Notes: generated from the letters alone by a model not told the origin. A stretch of DNA of 16,720 bases from Candidatus Mediterraneibacter stercorigallinarum (GCA_019116185.1 DXCD01000001.1:1-16720); one strand, 5' to 3'. Shown: positions 6,884 through 14,709, counted from the first letter of the stretch. Made by a program: numbers and translations.

Positions 6884-7035
6884 AAAAATAAGTAAAATTA
6901 AGGAGCAGGAGGAAAACGAACCAATAATAAATACATGATCTGCGCGCAGGAAGCGCAGAGAACGTCTGCGTTTTCCGCATGCTCTTTTTTTGCGCAAAAA
7001 TAAGTTATCCGGGAACAAATGAGAAGGAGAGAGTT
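6884..7035 (+). promoter_or_regulatory. Leader RNA with terminator-like hairpin
   Basis: Between the predicted transcript start and the permease start codon is a GC-rich hairpin. Its core is CGCAGA (6954-6959) with TCTGCG (6965-6970), extended by G-T and A-T pairs to 6949/6975 and more loosely to 6942/6982. TCTTTTTTT follows at 6983-6991, so this has the form of an intrinsic terminator. GGAAAACG (6911-6918) is an exact complement of CGTTTTCC (6969-6976) in the 3' arm and could act as a competing antiterminator. The ribosome site AAGGAGA (7024-7030) lies beyond the hairpin. Alternatives are a free-standing small RNA ending at 6991 or a constitutive partial terminator. No known riboswitch class is recognised. 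Confidence 0.6.
6942..6991 (+). terminator. Terminator-like hairpin in the permease leader
   Basis: Six perfect pairs close a 5-base loop, followed by five further pairs (two G-T) and then an interrupted extension, with seven Ts at 6985-6991. It lies between promoter and gene, so it is either an attenuator or the end of a short RNA. Confidence 0.75.
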
Positions 7036-8088
7036 ATGGATATTTCATTTTCTGGTTTTTGCCAGCAGGTATTTAGTAATCCTGTCTTGATGGTTACAGT
7101 AGTGCTTACGCTGGGAGTTATCTTTGTGAATGGCTGGACCGACGCGCCGAATGCCATTGCTACCTGTATTGCGACAAGATGTCTCAAAGTCAGGACAGCG
7201 ATCATGATGAGCGCGGTGTTTAATTTTCTCGGCGTGCTTGTGATGACCCACATCAACAGCGCGGTGGCGTCAACGATCAGCAATATGGTGGATTTCGGAG
7301 GCGAGACCGATAAGGCGCTGATCGCCCTCTGCGCGGCGCTCTTTTCCATTGTCGTATACAGTGTGGCGGCTTCTGTATTCGGGATCCCGACCAGCGAGAG
7401 CCACAGCCTGATCGCAGGACTGTCGGGAGCTGCCATTGCGATCCATAACGGCATCGGCGGGATCAATTTCGCCGAGTGGGCAAAAGTGTTATACGGTCTT
7501 GTGCTGAGCCTTGCGCTCGGGTTCTTTATGGGCTGGGGAATCTGTAAGATCATCAGCATCATCTGTGCCGGAATGGACAGGCGCAAGACGAACGGATTTT
7601 TTAAAGGTGCCCAGATTTTGGGAGCCGCGTTTATGAGCTTTATGCATGGCGCTCAGGACGGACAGAAATTTATCGGCGTGCTCTTCCTGGGAGTTGCTTT
7701 CTGTAACGGTCAGAGCAGTGTTCAGGGAATGCTGATCCCTGTATGGCTCATGCTCCTGTGCAGTGTGGTCATGGGAGTAGGGACAAGTGTCGGCGGAGAG
7801 AAGATCATCAAATCCGTCGGAATGGATATGGTGAAGCTGGAGAAATTCCAGGGATTTTCGGCAGACCTGGCAGGAGCGGCCTGCCTGCTGCTCTCAAGTG
7901 TATTCGGCATTCCGGTCTCTACGACGCATACGAAGACAAGCGCGATTATGGGAGTGGGGGCAGTGAAAAGGCTGTCTGCTATTAATTTCGGGGTCGTGAA
8001 AGATATGATGCTTACATGGATTTTTACATTCCCGGGATGCGGCTTGATCAGTTTTGTGGTCGCGAAGATCTTTGTGGCTGTATTTTAG
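7036..8088 (+). CDS. pit: PiT-family inorganic phosphate permease
   Basis: This is a low-affinity inorganic phosphate transporter of the PiT family (PF01384), driven by an ion gradient across the cytoplasmic membrane. The 350 residues contain the duplicated family signatures: GWTDAPNAIATCIATR (33-48), which corresponds to the GANDxANA motif, and GIPTSESHSLIAGLSGA (116-132) in the first half, then SFMHGAQDGQKFIGV (201-215) and GIPVSTTHTKTSAIMGVGA (291-309) in the second. About ten hydrophobic segments are visible. ATG 7036 is chosen from AAGGAGA at 7024-7030; an upstream in-frame ATG at 6979 falls inside the leader hairpin and has no ribosome site. It is followed 65 bases later by a DUF47 gene, the usual partner. 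Specificity for phosphate is inferred from family and neighbour. Confidence 0.93.
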   Translation: MDISFSGFCQQVFSNPVLMVTVVLTLGVIFVNGWTDAPNAIATCIATRCLKVRTAIMMSAVFNFLGVLVMTHINSAVASTISNMVDFGGETDKALIALCAALFSIVVYSVAASVFGIPTSESHSLIAGLSGAAIAIHNGIGGINFAEWAKVLYGLVLSLALGFFMGWGICKIISIICAGMDRRKTNGFFKGAQILGAAFMSFMHGAQDGQKFIGVLFLGVAFCNGQSSVQGMLIPVWLMLLCSVVMGVGTSVGGEKIIKSVGMDMVKLEKFQGFSADLAGAACLLLSSVFGIPVSTTHTKTSAIMGVGAVKRLSAINFGVVKDMMLTWIFTFPGCGLISFVVAKIFVAVF

Positions 8089-8153
8089 TATTATATAGAA
8101 GAATTTAAATATCTGAGAACTGTCATAAATGTATATCAGAGGAGGAAAGAAAA

Positions 8154-8777
8154 ATGGCAAAGAAACAGGATTCGTTTTATTTTGATAATTTTATCGCCTG
8201 CGCCGAGGATTCATGCAGGGCGGCCGAGATGCTTAAAGAGACGCTGGAAGGCTTCCAGCCGGACAGCCTGCAGGGACGGCTGGACCGGCTTCATGAGATC
8301 GAGCACAGCGCGGACATGAAGAAACATGAAGTCCTGGACCGTCTGGCAAAGGAATTTATTCCGCCCATTGAGAGGGAGGATATTGTCTCCCTGAGCCAGA
8401 ATATTGATAACATCACTGATAAGGTGGAAGATGTCATGCTCAGAGTTTATATGAATAATGTCCGGGAGATCGAACCCGGCGCCCTGAAGATGACAGACGT
8501 AGTGATCCGCTGCTGTCAGGCAGTGAGGGAGCTCCTTGTAGAGTTCAAGGATTTCAAGCGGTCGAAAAATCTCAAGGGCCTGATCATCCGGATCAATGAC
8601 CTGGAGGAGGAGTCGGACAAGCTCTTCATACAGAATGTAAGGAATCTCTATACAGAGTCCGGGGATCCGATCCGCATCATCGCATGGCGGGATATCTTCA
8701 TTTATCTGGAGAGATGTGCAGACGCGTGCGAGCATGTGGCGGATGTGGTAGAAAGTGTTATTATGAAAAATTCATAA
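8154..8777 (+). CDS. DUF47 (PhoU-like) Pit accessory protein
   Basis: This protein belongs to the DUF47/PhoU-like family, small cytoplasmic helical bundles that are encoded next to PiT permeases and thought to modulate their activity. The 207 residues are almost all helix, with acidic metal-cluster style patches: LHEIEHSAD (44-52), PIEREDIVSLSQNIDNITDKVED, NDLEEESDKL and the C-terminal YLERCADACEHVADVVE. This pattern of paired acidic and Asp residues is typical of PhoU folds. A strong ribosome site (AGAGGAGGAAAG) precedes ATG 8154. The gene is co-directional with pit, with no terminator between them, and is followed by a terminator, so the two form one transcription unit. Confidence 0.9.
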   Translation: MAKKQDSFYFDNFIACAEDSCRAAEMLKETLEGFQPDSLQGRLDRLHEIEHSADMKKHEVLDRLAKEFIPPIEREDIVSLSQNIDNITDKVEDVMLRVYMNNVREIEPGALKMTDVVIRCCQAVRELLVEFKDFKRSKNLKGLIIRINDLEEESDKLFIQNVRNLYTESGDPIRIIAWRDIFIYLERCADACEHVADVVESVIMKNS

Positions 8778-8803
8778 ATCGTTCACGCCAGTGAAGGCGA
8801 GGG

Positions 8804-8841
8804 CAGGTCCGTGCGTCGGCGCAGGGGCCTGTTATCTTTTT
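8804..8841 (+). terminator. Terminator of the pit-DUF47 unit
   Basis: A 12-position stem with one G-G mismatch joins 8804-8815 to 8820-8831 around the tetraloop TCGG, followed by a T-rich tail ending in five Ts at 8837-8841. It is 26 bases after the DUF47 stop codon. Confidence 0.82.
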
Positions 8842-8854
8842 CAAGAGGTTTATC

Positions 8855-8883
8855 TTGCATTTTAGCAGAGCGTATACTAAAAT
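8855..8883 (+). promoter_or_regulatory. Possible promoter of the GGDEF-EAL unit
   Basis: TTGCAT (8855-8860), 17 bases, then TAAAAT (8878-8883) fits a sigma-A promoter moderately. It would give a leader of about 90 bases that holds a weak hairpin (CCCTG 8891-8895 with CAGGG 8903-8907) followed by six Ts at 8913-8918. This is a weak call; an overlapping TATACT is badly spaced. Confidence 0.3.
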
Positions 8884-8981
8884 AAAAATGCCCTGTTATA
8901 TGCAGGGAGTCCTTTTTTGCGTACAATTTTAACCGGAAAATCACATATTTATTAAATTATATACAGCAGGGGAGAAGAAGC

Positions 8982-10601
8982 ATGAGCGATAGTTATAAAC
9001 CACGTTCACTCATGGAGATCATGAATGATGTGCTGAGTACTGTGCGCGACTATTACGACGCGGAGTACGCTTATTATATAGAAAAAGAGCAGGGAGATAT
9101 CGAGACAATCTATGAGTGGTGCGCTGAGAATGTCGAGTGGCAGCGGGACAGGCTGAAGCTGCTGCCCGAGGACCAGCAGCCGCGCTGGATGAAGGAAGAG
9201 GTCACGGATACCACGGCTGACAGTTACAGCGTGTTCCGCCAGATCAGCGAAGAAACGACAGCCATACTGGCTGTCGCGGGAGTGCACCGGGGCGGATGTA
9301 CGCTTGATCTGATGAGGGCGCTTCTTCCGTATATCCCGCAGGCGATCGCACTTCAGAAGATGCAGAAGCAACAGGAATATTTAAGCTATCACGACGATCT
9401 CACAGGGCTTTTGAACCGCAACAGCCTGGTAGACTATCTGGATCGGGTAAATGGAAACGAGCTGAAATCTTTAGGGGCTCTTTCTGTTGATATCAATGGG
9501 CTGAAGAATTTTAATAAAGAATTCGGACGGGAGTACGGCGATGAGGTCGTGATCCGTGTGGGTGAAGTGCTTGAGGAGTATTTCCGCAGCGGCGAGGTGT
9601 ACCGCCTGACAGGAGATGAGTATCTGGTGCTGGTGGAAAATACTTCCTATGAGAATTTTACGAAACAGATCTATGCCGCGCATACAAAGCTGGACAATAT
9701 CAGCCTGGGGCTTGTGTCCATGGGATACGCCTGGGAGAAAGTAGATATTGACGTGGACAAGCTGGTCGGCAATGCGGAAGTCATGATGCGCGAGGAGAAG
9801 AAAAAATATTATAAAAATCTGAAAAAGGGGCATCATGAGCCGATTATCAAGCAGGATCTTCTGGAGGATATCGAGCACGGGAATTTTATTGTCTGTCTTG
9901 TGCCTAAAGTTGACGTGCAGACAGAGAATATAGCCGGGGCGGAGGCTGTGGTGCGTTACCATCACAAAGATCTGGGCATTGTTGACCCGGGCAGGTATAT
10001 CAATCTGCTTGAGGAAACTAAACTCTCGCATTACCTTGATCTGTATGTGTTTGAAGAGGTCTGCCGGACCCTGCACCGATGGGAGATCGAAGATATCCCG
10101 ATGATACCGATCGCAGTTAATTTTGCCGGGGCGACACTGAAGCAGGAAAGCGTTGCCGAAAAGATGATGAACATCATTGAGAAGTATCACGTGCGCTGCG
10201 AGTATCTTGAAGTAGAAGTATCGGAGTCCGGAAACGACATGAATCAGGAGATGCTGGCTGAGACGAGCAGTAAGATCAGGAAAGGAAATGTAAGAGTCAT
10301 TCTTGATCATTTTGGCGCAAAGGATTCCAGCTTTTCGATTCTGTCACTCATGGAATTTGATGCTTTAAAGCTGGATAAGAGCCTGATTACGAATATTGTC
10401 GGAAACAGCCGCAGCAGGATTGTCGCGCAGGCTGTGATCGATATCTGCCGTCAGCTGGGAGCTTCTGTCGAGGCTGCCGGAGTGGAGACGCAGGATCAGT
10501 TAAATGTCCTGGGCGAACTGGGCTGTGACCATGCGCAGGGCGTACTTTTTAACAAACCGATTACAATAGAGACATTTGAAGTCCGCTATCTGAGAGGATA
10601 G
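8982..10601 (+). CDS. GAF-GGDEF-EAL signalling protein, EAL degenerate
   Basis: This is a cytoplasmic c-di-GMP-type signalling protein of 539 residues with no membrane segment. Residues about 10-125 look like a GAF sensor domain (TIYEWCAENVEWQRDRLKLLP). A linker helix leads to a GGDEF domain (about 135-280) with DDLTGLLNR, metal Asp170 in LSVDINGLK, and TGDEY (210-214) in place of GGDEF; no RxxD inhibitory site is present. The EAL domain (about 290-537) keeps E321 (EAV), N380, E412, K463 and Q519, but DDFGTG reads DHFGAK (442-447) and the EGVE motif reads AGVE (499-502), losing a metal Asp and the general-base Glu described for RocR. Phosphodiesterase activity is therefore unlikely. Cyclase activity is possible but uncertain because of the Thr. 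The next gene starts 2 bases after the stop. Confidence 0.88.
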   Translation: MSDSYKPRSLMEIMNDVLSTVRDYYDAEYAYYIEKEQGDIETIYEWCAENVEWQRDRLKLLPEDQQPRWMKEEVTDTTADSYSVFRQISEETTAILAVAGVHRGGCTLDLMRALLPYIPQAIALQKMQKQQEYLSYHDDLTGLLNRNSLVDYLDRVNGNELKSLGALSVDINGLKNFNKEFGREYGDEVVIRVGEVLEEYFRSGEVYRLTGDEYLVLVENTSYENFTKQIYAAHTKLDNISLGLVSMGYAWEKVDIDVDKLVGNAEVMMREEKKKYYKNLKKGHHEPIIKQDLLEDIEHGNFIVCLVPKVDVQTENIAGAEAVVRYHHKDLGIVDPGRYINLLEETKLSHYLDLYVFEEVCRTLHRWEIEDIPMIPIAVNFAGATLKQESVAEKMMNIIEKYHVRCEYLEVEVSESGNDMNQEMLAETSSKIRKGNVRVILDHFGAKDSSFSILSLMEFDALKLDKSLITNIVGNSRSRIVAQAVIDICRQLGASVEAAGVETQDQLNVLGELGCDHAQGVLFNKPITIETFEVRYLRG

Positions 10602-10603
10602 AG

Positions 10604-11230
10604 ATGGTAAGAGCGTGGATCGCGGATGTGACGCCGCTTTATGAGAAACGATGTTATGATAAATATTACAGTCTTCTTCCTGACTTCCGAAAGAAAAAAG
10701 CGGATGCACTGCGCTCTCAGGAGATGAAGGCGCAGAGCGTCGGGGTGTGGAGCCTGTGGCAGCAGATCCGCGCAGAATACGGACTGACAGACGACATATC
10801 ATATAATCTTTCGCATTCGGGCACGTTTGTCATGTGCGCCGCCGAGCTTGACGGCAGGCGGGAACAGGTGGGGTGCGACCTGGAGAAGATCGGACAGCTG
10901 AAAGAAAATATAGCCGGCCGTTTTTTCTGCCGGGAAGAGTATGAGGCTATCTTGGAAGAAGAGTCAGAAGACACGAGGACAGAGCTCTTTTATCGATATT
11001 GGGTGCTTAAAGAGAGCTTTATGAAAGCGACAGGAAAGGGGATGGCGCTTCCTGTCGATGCGTTCTGTATCCGCATGGGCGACCCTCCGGTGCTGGTCAG
11101 ACAGCCCAGGGAGTTCCCCGGGGATTATTATTATATGGAGTATGAAATAAAAGGACTGCCCTATAGGATGGCAGTGTGCTCCACAGACAAAGAAATCGAT
11201 ACCAGACTGCATACGGAGTTGAAATTATGA
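10604..11230 (+). CDS. 4'-phosphopantetheinyl transferase (Sfp type)
   Basis: This enzyme moves the phosphopantetheine arm from coenzyme A to a serine on a carrier protein. The 208 residues show the Sfp-type order: NLSHSG (68-73), the Mg-binding VGCDLEKI (89-96; D92 and E94), and YWVLKESFMKATGKGM (132-147; W133, K136, E137, K141). Size fits the Sfp/Gsp group and not the short AcpS group, so targets beyond fatty-acid ACP are possible, though no carrier protein or NRPS/PKS gene is in this window. The N-terminal part is shorter and more divergent than in B. subtilis Sfp. It starts 2 bases after the GGDEF-EAL stop and overlaps the next gene by 4 bases, so it is cotranslated with both. Confidence 0.88.
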   Translation: MVRAWIADVTPLYEKRCYDKYYSLLPDFRKKKADALRSQEMKAQSVGVWSLWQQIRAEYGLTDDISYNLSHSGTFVMCAAELDGRREQVGCDLEKIGQLKENIAGRFFCREEYEAILEEESEDTRTELFYRYWVLKESFMKATGKGMALPVDAFCIRMGDPPVLVRQPREFPGDYYYMEYEIKGLPYRMAVCSTDKEIDTRLHTELKL

Positions 11231-12027
11231 GAAAAGTCAATTTCAATCAAAGGCTGAAAAGGGTGTTCCTGTGCGGCGTAATTATGGGAGCTGCCGCGGG
11301 AATACTGATTACAGTACTTGCTGCAGGCATTGTTATAAATAAAAAAGAAGCAGAAGCCGAATCTCAATATTCAAAACTGCAGCAGACCAACGAAGAGCTT
11401 CAGCTTCAGATCAACAAATATGACGCTTCCCACAACAACTTAGAGGTTCTTGCGGGAAATGAAGACGGATGGGCGCTCGCTCTTGTAAATGAGGCGCATC
11501 CGCTGGACACATCTTATGCCCCGGCAGAGATGTATGAAGTGGAGAGCGAACGTTCTGTGGATGCGAGGATCCGGGAGCCGCTTGATCGGATGCTTTCCGA
11601 TGCAGAGGCGGCGGGACTGAGCATGTACGTGGCGTCTGCATACCGATCCTATGATCAGCAGAGAACTGTGTTTAATGCGACAATGCAGGATTGGATCAAT
11701 CAGGGATATACACCGCTGGATGCTTATGATCAGACCAGGCAGTCCGTGGCGGTTCCCGGGACAAGCGAGCATGCGACGGGACTGGCAGTGGATATTATTT
11801 CTACGGAATATGAAGCGCTGGATGACCGGCAGGGCGACACAGCGGAGCAGCAGTGGCTGATGGAACACTGCTGGGAGTATGGTTTTATTCTGCGCTACCC
11901 GCCGGATAAGGCGGACGTGACAGGGATTATATTTGAACCGTGGCATTATCGTTATGTGGGGGAGAATGCCGCCAGGGAGATTCATGAGCAGAATATTACA
12001 CTGGAGGAATATCTGGGGAGCGACTGA
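11227..12027 (+). CDS. Membrane-anchored VanY-type D,D-carboxypeptidase
   Basis: This is a zinc peptidase of the VanY/M15B family, which removes the terminal D-Ala from peptidoglycan stem peptides outside the cell. The 266 residues start with a basic N-terminus and one transmembrane anchor (about 13-37), then a short coiled coil (42-64), then the catalytic domain. The zinc and catalytic residues are visible: SEHATGLAVD (180-189; H182 and D189) and EPWHYRYVG (237-245; E237 and H240); ASAYRSYDQQ (136-145) supplies the conserved Arg. ATG 11227 overlaps the previous stop as ATGA and has GGAG at 11215-11218. An upstream in-frame start at 11176 would lie inside the transferase gene. No VanR/VanS or other vancomycin genes are present, so this is a wall-trimming enzyme and not evidence of resistance. 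Confidence 0.93.
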   Translation: MRKVNFNQRLKRVFLCGVIMGAAAGILITVLAAGIVINKKEAEAESQYSKLQQTNEELQLQINKYDASHNNLEVLAGNEDGWALALVNEAHPLDTSYAPAEMYEVESERSVDARIREPLDRMLSDAEAAGLSMYVASAYRSYDQQRTVFNATMQDWINQGYTPLDAYDQTRQSVAVPGTSEHATGLAVDIISTEYEALDDRQGDTAEQQWLMEHCWEYGFILRYPPDKADVTGIIFEPWHYRYVGENAAREIHEQNITLEEYLGSD

Positions 12028-12060
12028 TGTGAGTATAGATAATACGTAAGGAGGAAGACC

Positions 12061-13050
12061 ATGGAAGATTTAACATTTGGGGAACAGGTCAAGATCATCC
12101 TTGGAAGAAAGGGAATGACAATCAAACAGCTGGCAGAGCAGATCGAGGAAAAGACCGGGAAAAAGATGTCAAGGCAGAATCTGACACAGAGGCTGGGCCG
12201 TGATAATTTTCAGGAACAGGATATGCGCATGATTGCAGATATCCTGGAGTGCCCGTTCCGGCTCAGTATTATGTCTGTTGACGTACAGCCGCAGAGAAGT
12301 ACGGCAGCTCTGGAGAAAGCGGCAGCGGCGAGGACAGAAGCGATTGAACGAGAGCGGAGAGAAGCCGAAGCGGCAGAGGCCGCGGAGTCTGTACAGACTG
12401 CAGAGACTGTGGCGACCGTGCAAAGTGAGGAACCGGCGAAAGATGACAGCCCCGGACCGTCAGAAGAGCCGGCTTCAGGAGAGAGGGATATGACGATCGG
12501 CGAGCTCTACGATATGCATAGAGAACTGTCAGCGCTTGAAGAAACTGTCAAGGCAGGAGAGCCGATAGAGGAGATCCAAAAAGAACTGGAGAAGCCGAAG
12601 GGCATACTCCGGGGAGGGCTTTTCCTGCGCAGGAAACAGAATAAAGATGCATCCGCTGCGGAAGTAAAGGCACAGGAAGAGAAATTACCTGCCGGCAGCA
12701 CAGAAGCGGAGAATACAGAAACGCAGGAAGCAGAAGAGGCTGCCCAGAACACGGCAGAGCCGGCTGCAGAATCTCATACAGAGCCGCAGGAGAAAGACGA
12801 TTTTGAGCCGGTGATTCCGCACAATGATGCTGAAGAGGACACGGCAGCAGGTGAAGTGAACCCGTATACAGGAAGGGAATACCAGTCTAACAGCGTGCGC
12901 ATGCATCCGACCCGCATCGGGTATGTACAGGTGTATGACCGGACGATCCATAAGTGGACCGATATGACAGAGTGGGCGTTCCTCGGACTTCAGGAACGTA
13001 AGAAAGCGCTCCTCGGGAAAGCTTATGAGCCGCCGATCTATCTTGACTGA
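12061..13050 (+). CDS. HTH protein with acidic linker and unknown C-terminal domain
   Basis: I do not recognise a named gene. The 329-residue protein begins with a helix-turn-helix of the XRE/Cro type (about 5-68: FGEQVKIILGRKGMTIKQLAEQI, then SRQNLTQRLG as the likely recognition helix). Residues about 80-265 are low complexity, rich in Glu and Ala, and probably disordered, interrupted by a short ordered-looking patch (144-192, with GILRGGLFLRRKQ). Residues 266-329 look like a compact, conserved domain (NPYTGREYQSNSVRMHPTRIGYVQVYDR, TDMTEWAFLGLQERK, ending EPPIYLD). A strong ribosome site AAGGAGGAAGACC precedes the ATG. It is 33 bases after the carboxypeptidase and probably in the same operon. 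DNA binding is inferred from the HTH; the C-terminal role is unknown. Confidence 0.8.
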   Translation: MEDLTFGEQVKIILGRKGMTIKQLAEQIEEKTGKKMSRQNLTQRLGRDNFQEQDMRMIADILECPFRLSIMSVDVQPQRSTAALEKAAAARTEAIERERREAEAAEAAESVQTAETVATVQSEEPAKDDSPGPSEEPASGERDMTIGELYDMHRELSALEETVKAGEPIEEIQKELEKPKGILRGGLFLRRKQNKDASAAEVKAQEEKLPAGSTEAENTETQEAEEAAQNTAEPAAESHTEPQEKDDFEPVIPHNDAEEDTAAGEVNPYTGREYQSNSVRMHPTRIGYVQVYDRTIHKWTDMTEWAFLGLQERKKALLGKAYEPPIYLD

Positions 13051-13134
13051 CAGAAGGCGGATGACGGCCGCGGCTGTGAAAGCAGATGCGGATATAGAAT
13101 TTTAGTCAGATATATGAAACAAATACAGATAAAC

Positions 13135-13172
13135 ATGTCTCACCCCGCAGCATGGCCTGCGGGGTGAGACAT
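13135..13172 (+). terminator. Perfect 16-bp hairpin after the HTH gene
   Basis: ATGTCTCACCCCGCAG (13135-13150) and CTGCGGGGTGAGACAT (13157-13172) pair exactly around the loop CATGGC. No T-run follows on either strand, so it is not a classical intrinsic terminator. Termination, RNA protection or protein binding are all possible. It separates the HTH gene from dgt. Confidence 0.65.
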
Positions 13173-13222
13173 ATCAGGAAAAGGCTGTTTCAAAAGGAAT
13201 GAACTTGGGAGGAGGATGAACC

Positions 13223-14629
13223 ATGGAGTGGAAGACGCTGCTGTCTGACAGGCGGGAACGCGAAAGTTCGCACAGACAACGCTCGGCTGACCTGAGAAGT
13301 GAATTTGAGAAAGATTACCACAGGATCATAGGAAGCGCGTCGTTTCGAAGGCTTCAGGACAAGACGCAGGTGTTCCCTTTGGATAAAAGTGATTTTATCC
13401 GTACCAGGCTGACCCATTCTCTGGAGGTCTCTTCCTTGGGAAAATCGCTGGGACAGAATATTGGCGAGAATATCCTGAAATATCGGAGAAATTCCGGCTT
13501 CACCCCTCAGATGAAGGAGGATATCTCCCATATTCTCGAGTGCGCGGGGCTGATACATGATATCGGAAATCCGCCTTTCGGCCATTTCGGGGAGATCGCG
13601 ATCAGGGAGTGGTTCGCCAGGAACCTGCCTCGGCTGAGATTCAGAGGCAGGGCTGCAGATGAGATGCTGAGCGGGCAGATGAAACAGGATCTCCTTCATT
13701 TTGAGGGGAATGCCCAGGCTCTCCGGCTGGTCACGAAGCTGCACTATCTTGTGGATGAACACGGGATGAACCTGACGTATGCCCTCCTCAATACGATCAT
13801 CAAATATCCGGTCTCTTCTACTGAGATCAATGAAGAGAGCGGGAATATCAAAGATAAGAAAATGGGGTATTACCTTGCGGATGAAAAGATATTCCGCAGT
13901 GTGACAGAGGCGACAGGCGCGGGGAATAACAGGCATCCCCTGACTTATATTTTGGAGGCGGCGGATGACCTGGCTTATAAGACCGCGGATATTGAGGATG
14001 CATATGTAAAGGGATTTATCACATATTATATTCTGGAGCGGGAGCTGGAACCGCTTCAGAGAGCAAATCCACAGTCGCCTTTCCGGCCTCTGGACAAGCT
14101 GCGCCAGCTTTATGAGCGCGGGCTCGGGAAAGGAGTGAGCAATCCGGAATCTTATGCAGTGAAGAACTGGATTGTCAGCGCGCAGGGGTTCCTGATCAGC
14201 TGCGCGACTTTTGGATTTACGTCAAATTATGACAGGATCATGGAGGGAACATTCTGTCATGACCTGTTCTATGGTACATTTGGGGAGAAGCTCATGGATC
14301 TGCTGGGAGATATGGCGCACAGGTATGTGTTTTCATCTATGGCGATCTACAAGATGGAAGTGTCAGAGTCTCCGATCCTGAATGATCTCATGGACAAGCT
14401 GGTCCATGCAGTCCTCTATTTTGATACGGAAGAACCGCAGGATACCATTGATAAACGTGTCGTGTCCTTTATTTCGGATAATTATAAAAATGCATATAAG
14501 CTGCAGTCTGCGGGAAAGAGCGAGGAGGAGAAGCTTTATCTGCGTCTCCTCCTGGTGACAGATTATGTGTGCGGCATGACGGACAGCTATGCAAAACGGC
14601 TGTATCAGGAAATGAACGGGATGATCTGA
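13223..14629 (+). CDS. dgt: dGTP triphosphohydrolase (HD domain)
   Basis: This enzyme splits dGTP (and often other dNTPs) to the nucleoside and triphosphate, adjusting nucleotide pools in the cytoplasm. The 468-residue length is in the range of the long Dgt group. It has the typical N-terminus FRRLQDKTQVFPLDKSDFIR (41-60), the HD ligands H65 (RLTHSLEV), H112-D113 (AGLIHDIGNPPFGHFGE) and D248/D249 (LEAADDLAY), and FEGNAQ (160-165), all expected for dGTPases. GGGAGGAGGA sits just before ATG 13223. It is probably transcribed alone; a convergent gene on the minus strand follows after 91 bases. Substrate preference cannot be read from sequence, and some members need an activating dNTP. Confidence 0.94.
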   Translation: MEWKTLLSDRRERESSHRQRSADLRSEFEKDYHRIIGSASFRRLQDKTQVFPLDKSDFIRTRLTHSLEVSSLGKSLGQNIGENILKYRRNSGFTPQMKEDISHILECAGLIHDIGNPPFGHFGEIAIREWFARNLPRLRFRGRAADEMLSGQMKQDLLHFEGNAQALRLVTKLHYLVDEHGMNLTYALLNTIIKYPVSSTEINEESGNIKDKKMGYYLADEKIFRSVTEATGAGNNRHPLTYILEAADDLAYKTADIEDAYVKGFITYYILERELEPLQRANPQSPFRPLDKLRQLYERGLGKGVSNPESYAVKNWIVSAQGFLISCATFGFTSNYDRIMEGTFCHDLFYGTFGEKLMDLLGDMAHRYVFSSMAIYKMEVSESPILNDLMDKLVHAVLYFDTEEPQDTIDKRVVSFISDNYKNAYKLQSAGKSEEEKLYLRLLLVTDYVCGMTDSYAKRLYQEMNGMI

Positions 14630-14660
14630 GCATACCGCGGTCAGAAGACTGCGCGGTCAG

Positions 14661-14709
14661 CAGAGCGTGCGGCCGGCGGAGCGGGCATTTGGCAGAGTGT
14701 GCGGCCGGC
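14661..14709 (+). repeat. Imperfect direct repeat in the convergent gap
   Basis: CAGAGCGTGCGGCCGGC (14661-14677) recurs as CAGAGTGTGCGGCCGGC (14693-14709) with one mismatch and a 32-base period. The gap between dgt and the convergent gene is GC-rich and also holds a small hairpin (14635-14656, CCGCGGTC with GAC-TG-CGCGG). No T-run marks a clear terminator for either gene. Confidence 0.6.

Noticed and set aside
8891..8918. Second terminator or riboswitch before the GGDEF gene
   Set aside because: Only a 5-pair stem with a 7-base loop and a gap before the T-run; too weak to call.
11227..12027. Vancomycin resistance gene
   Set aside because: VanY-type carboxypeptidases are common wall enzymes; no vanHAX or vanRS genes are present.
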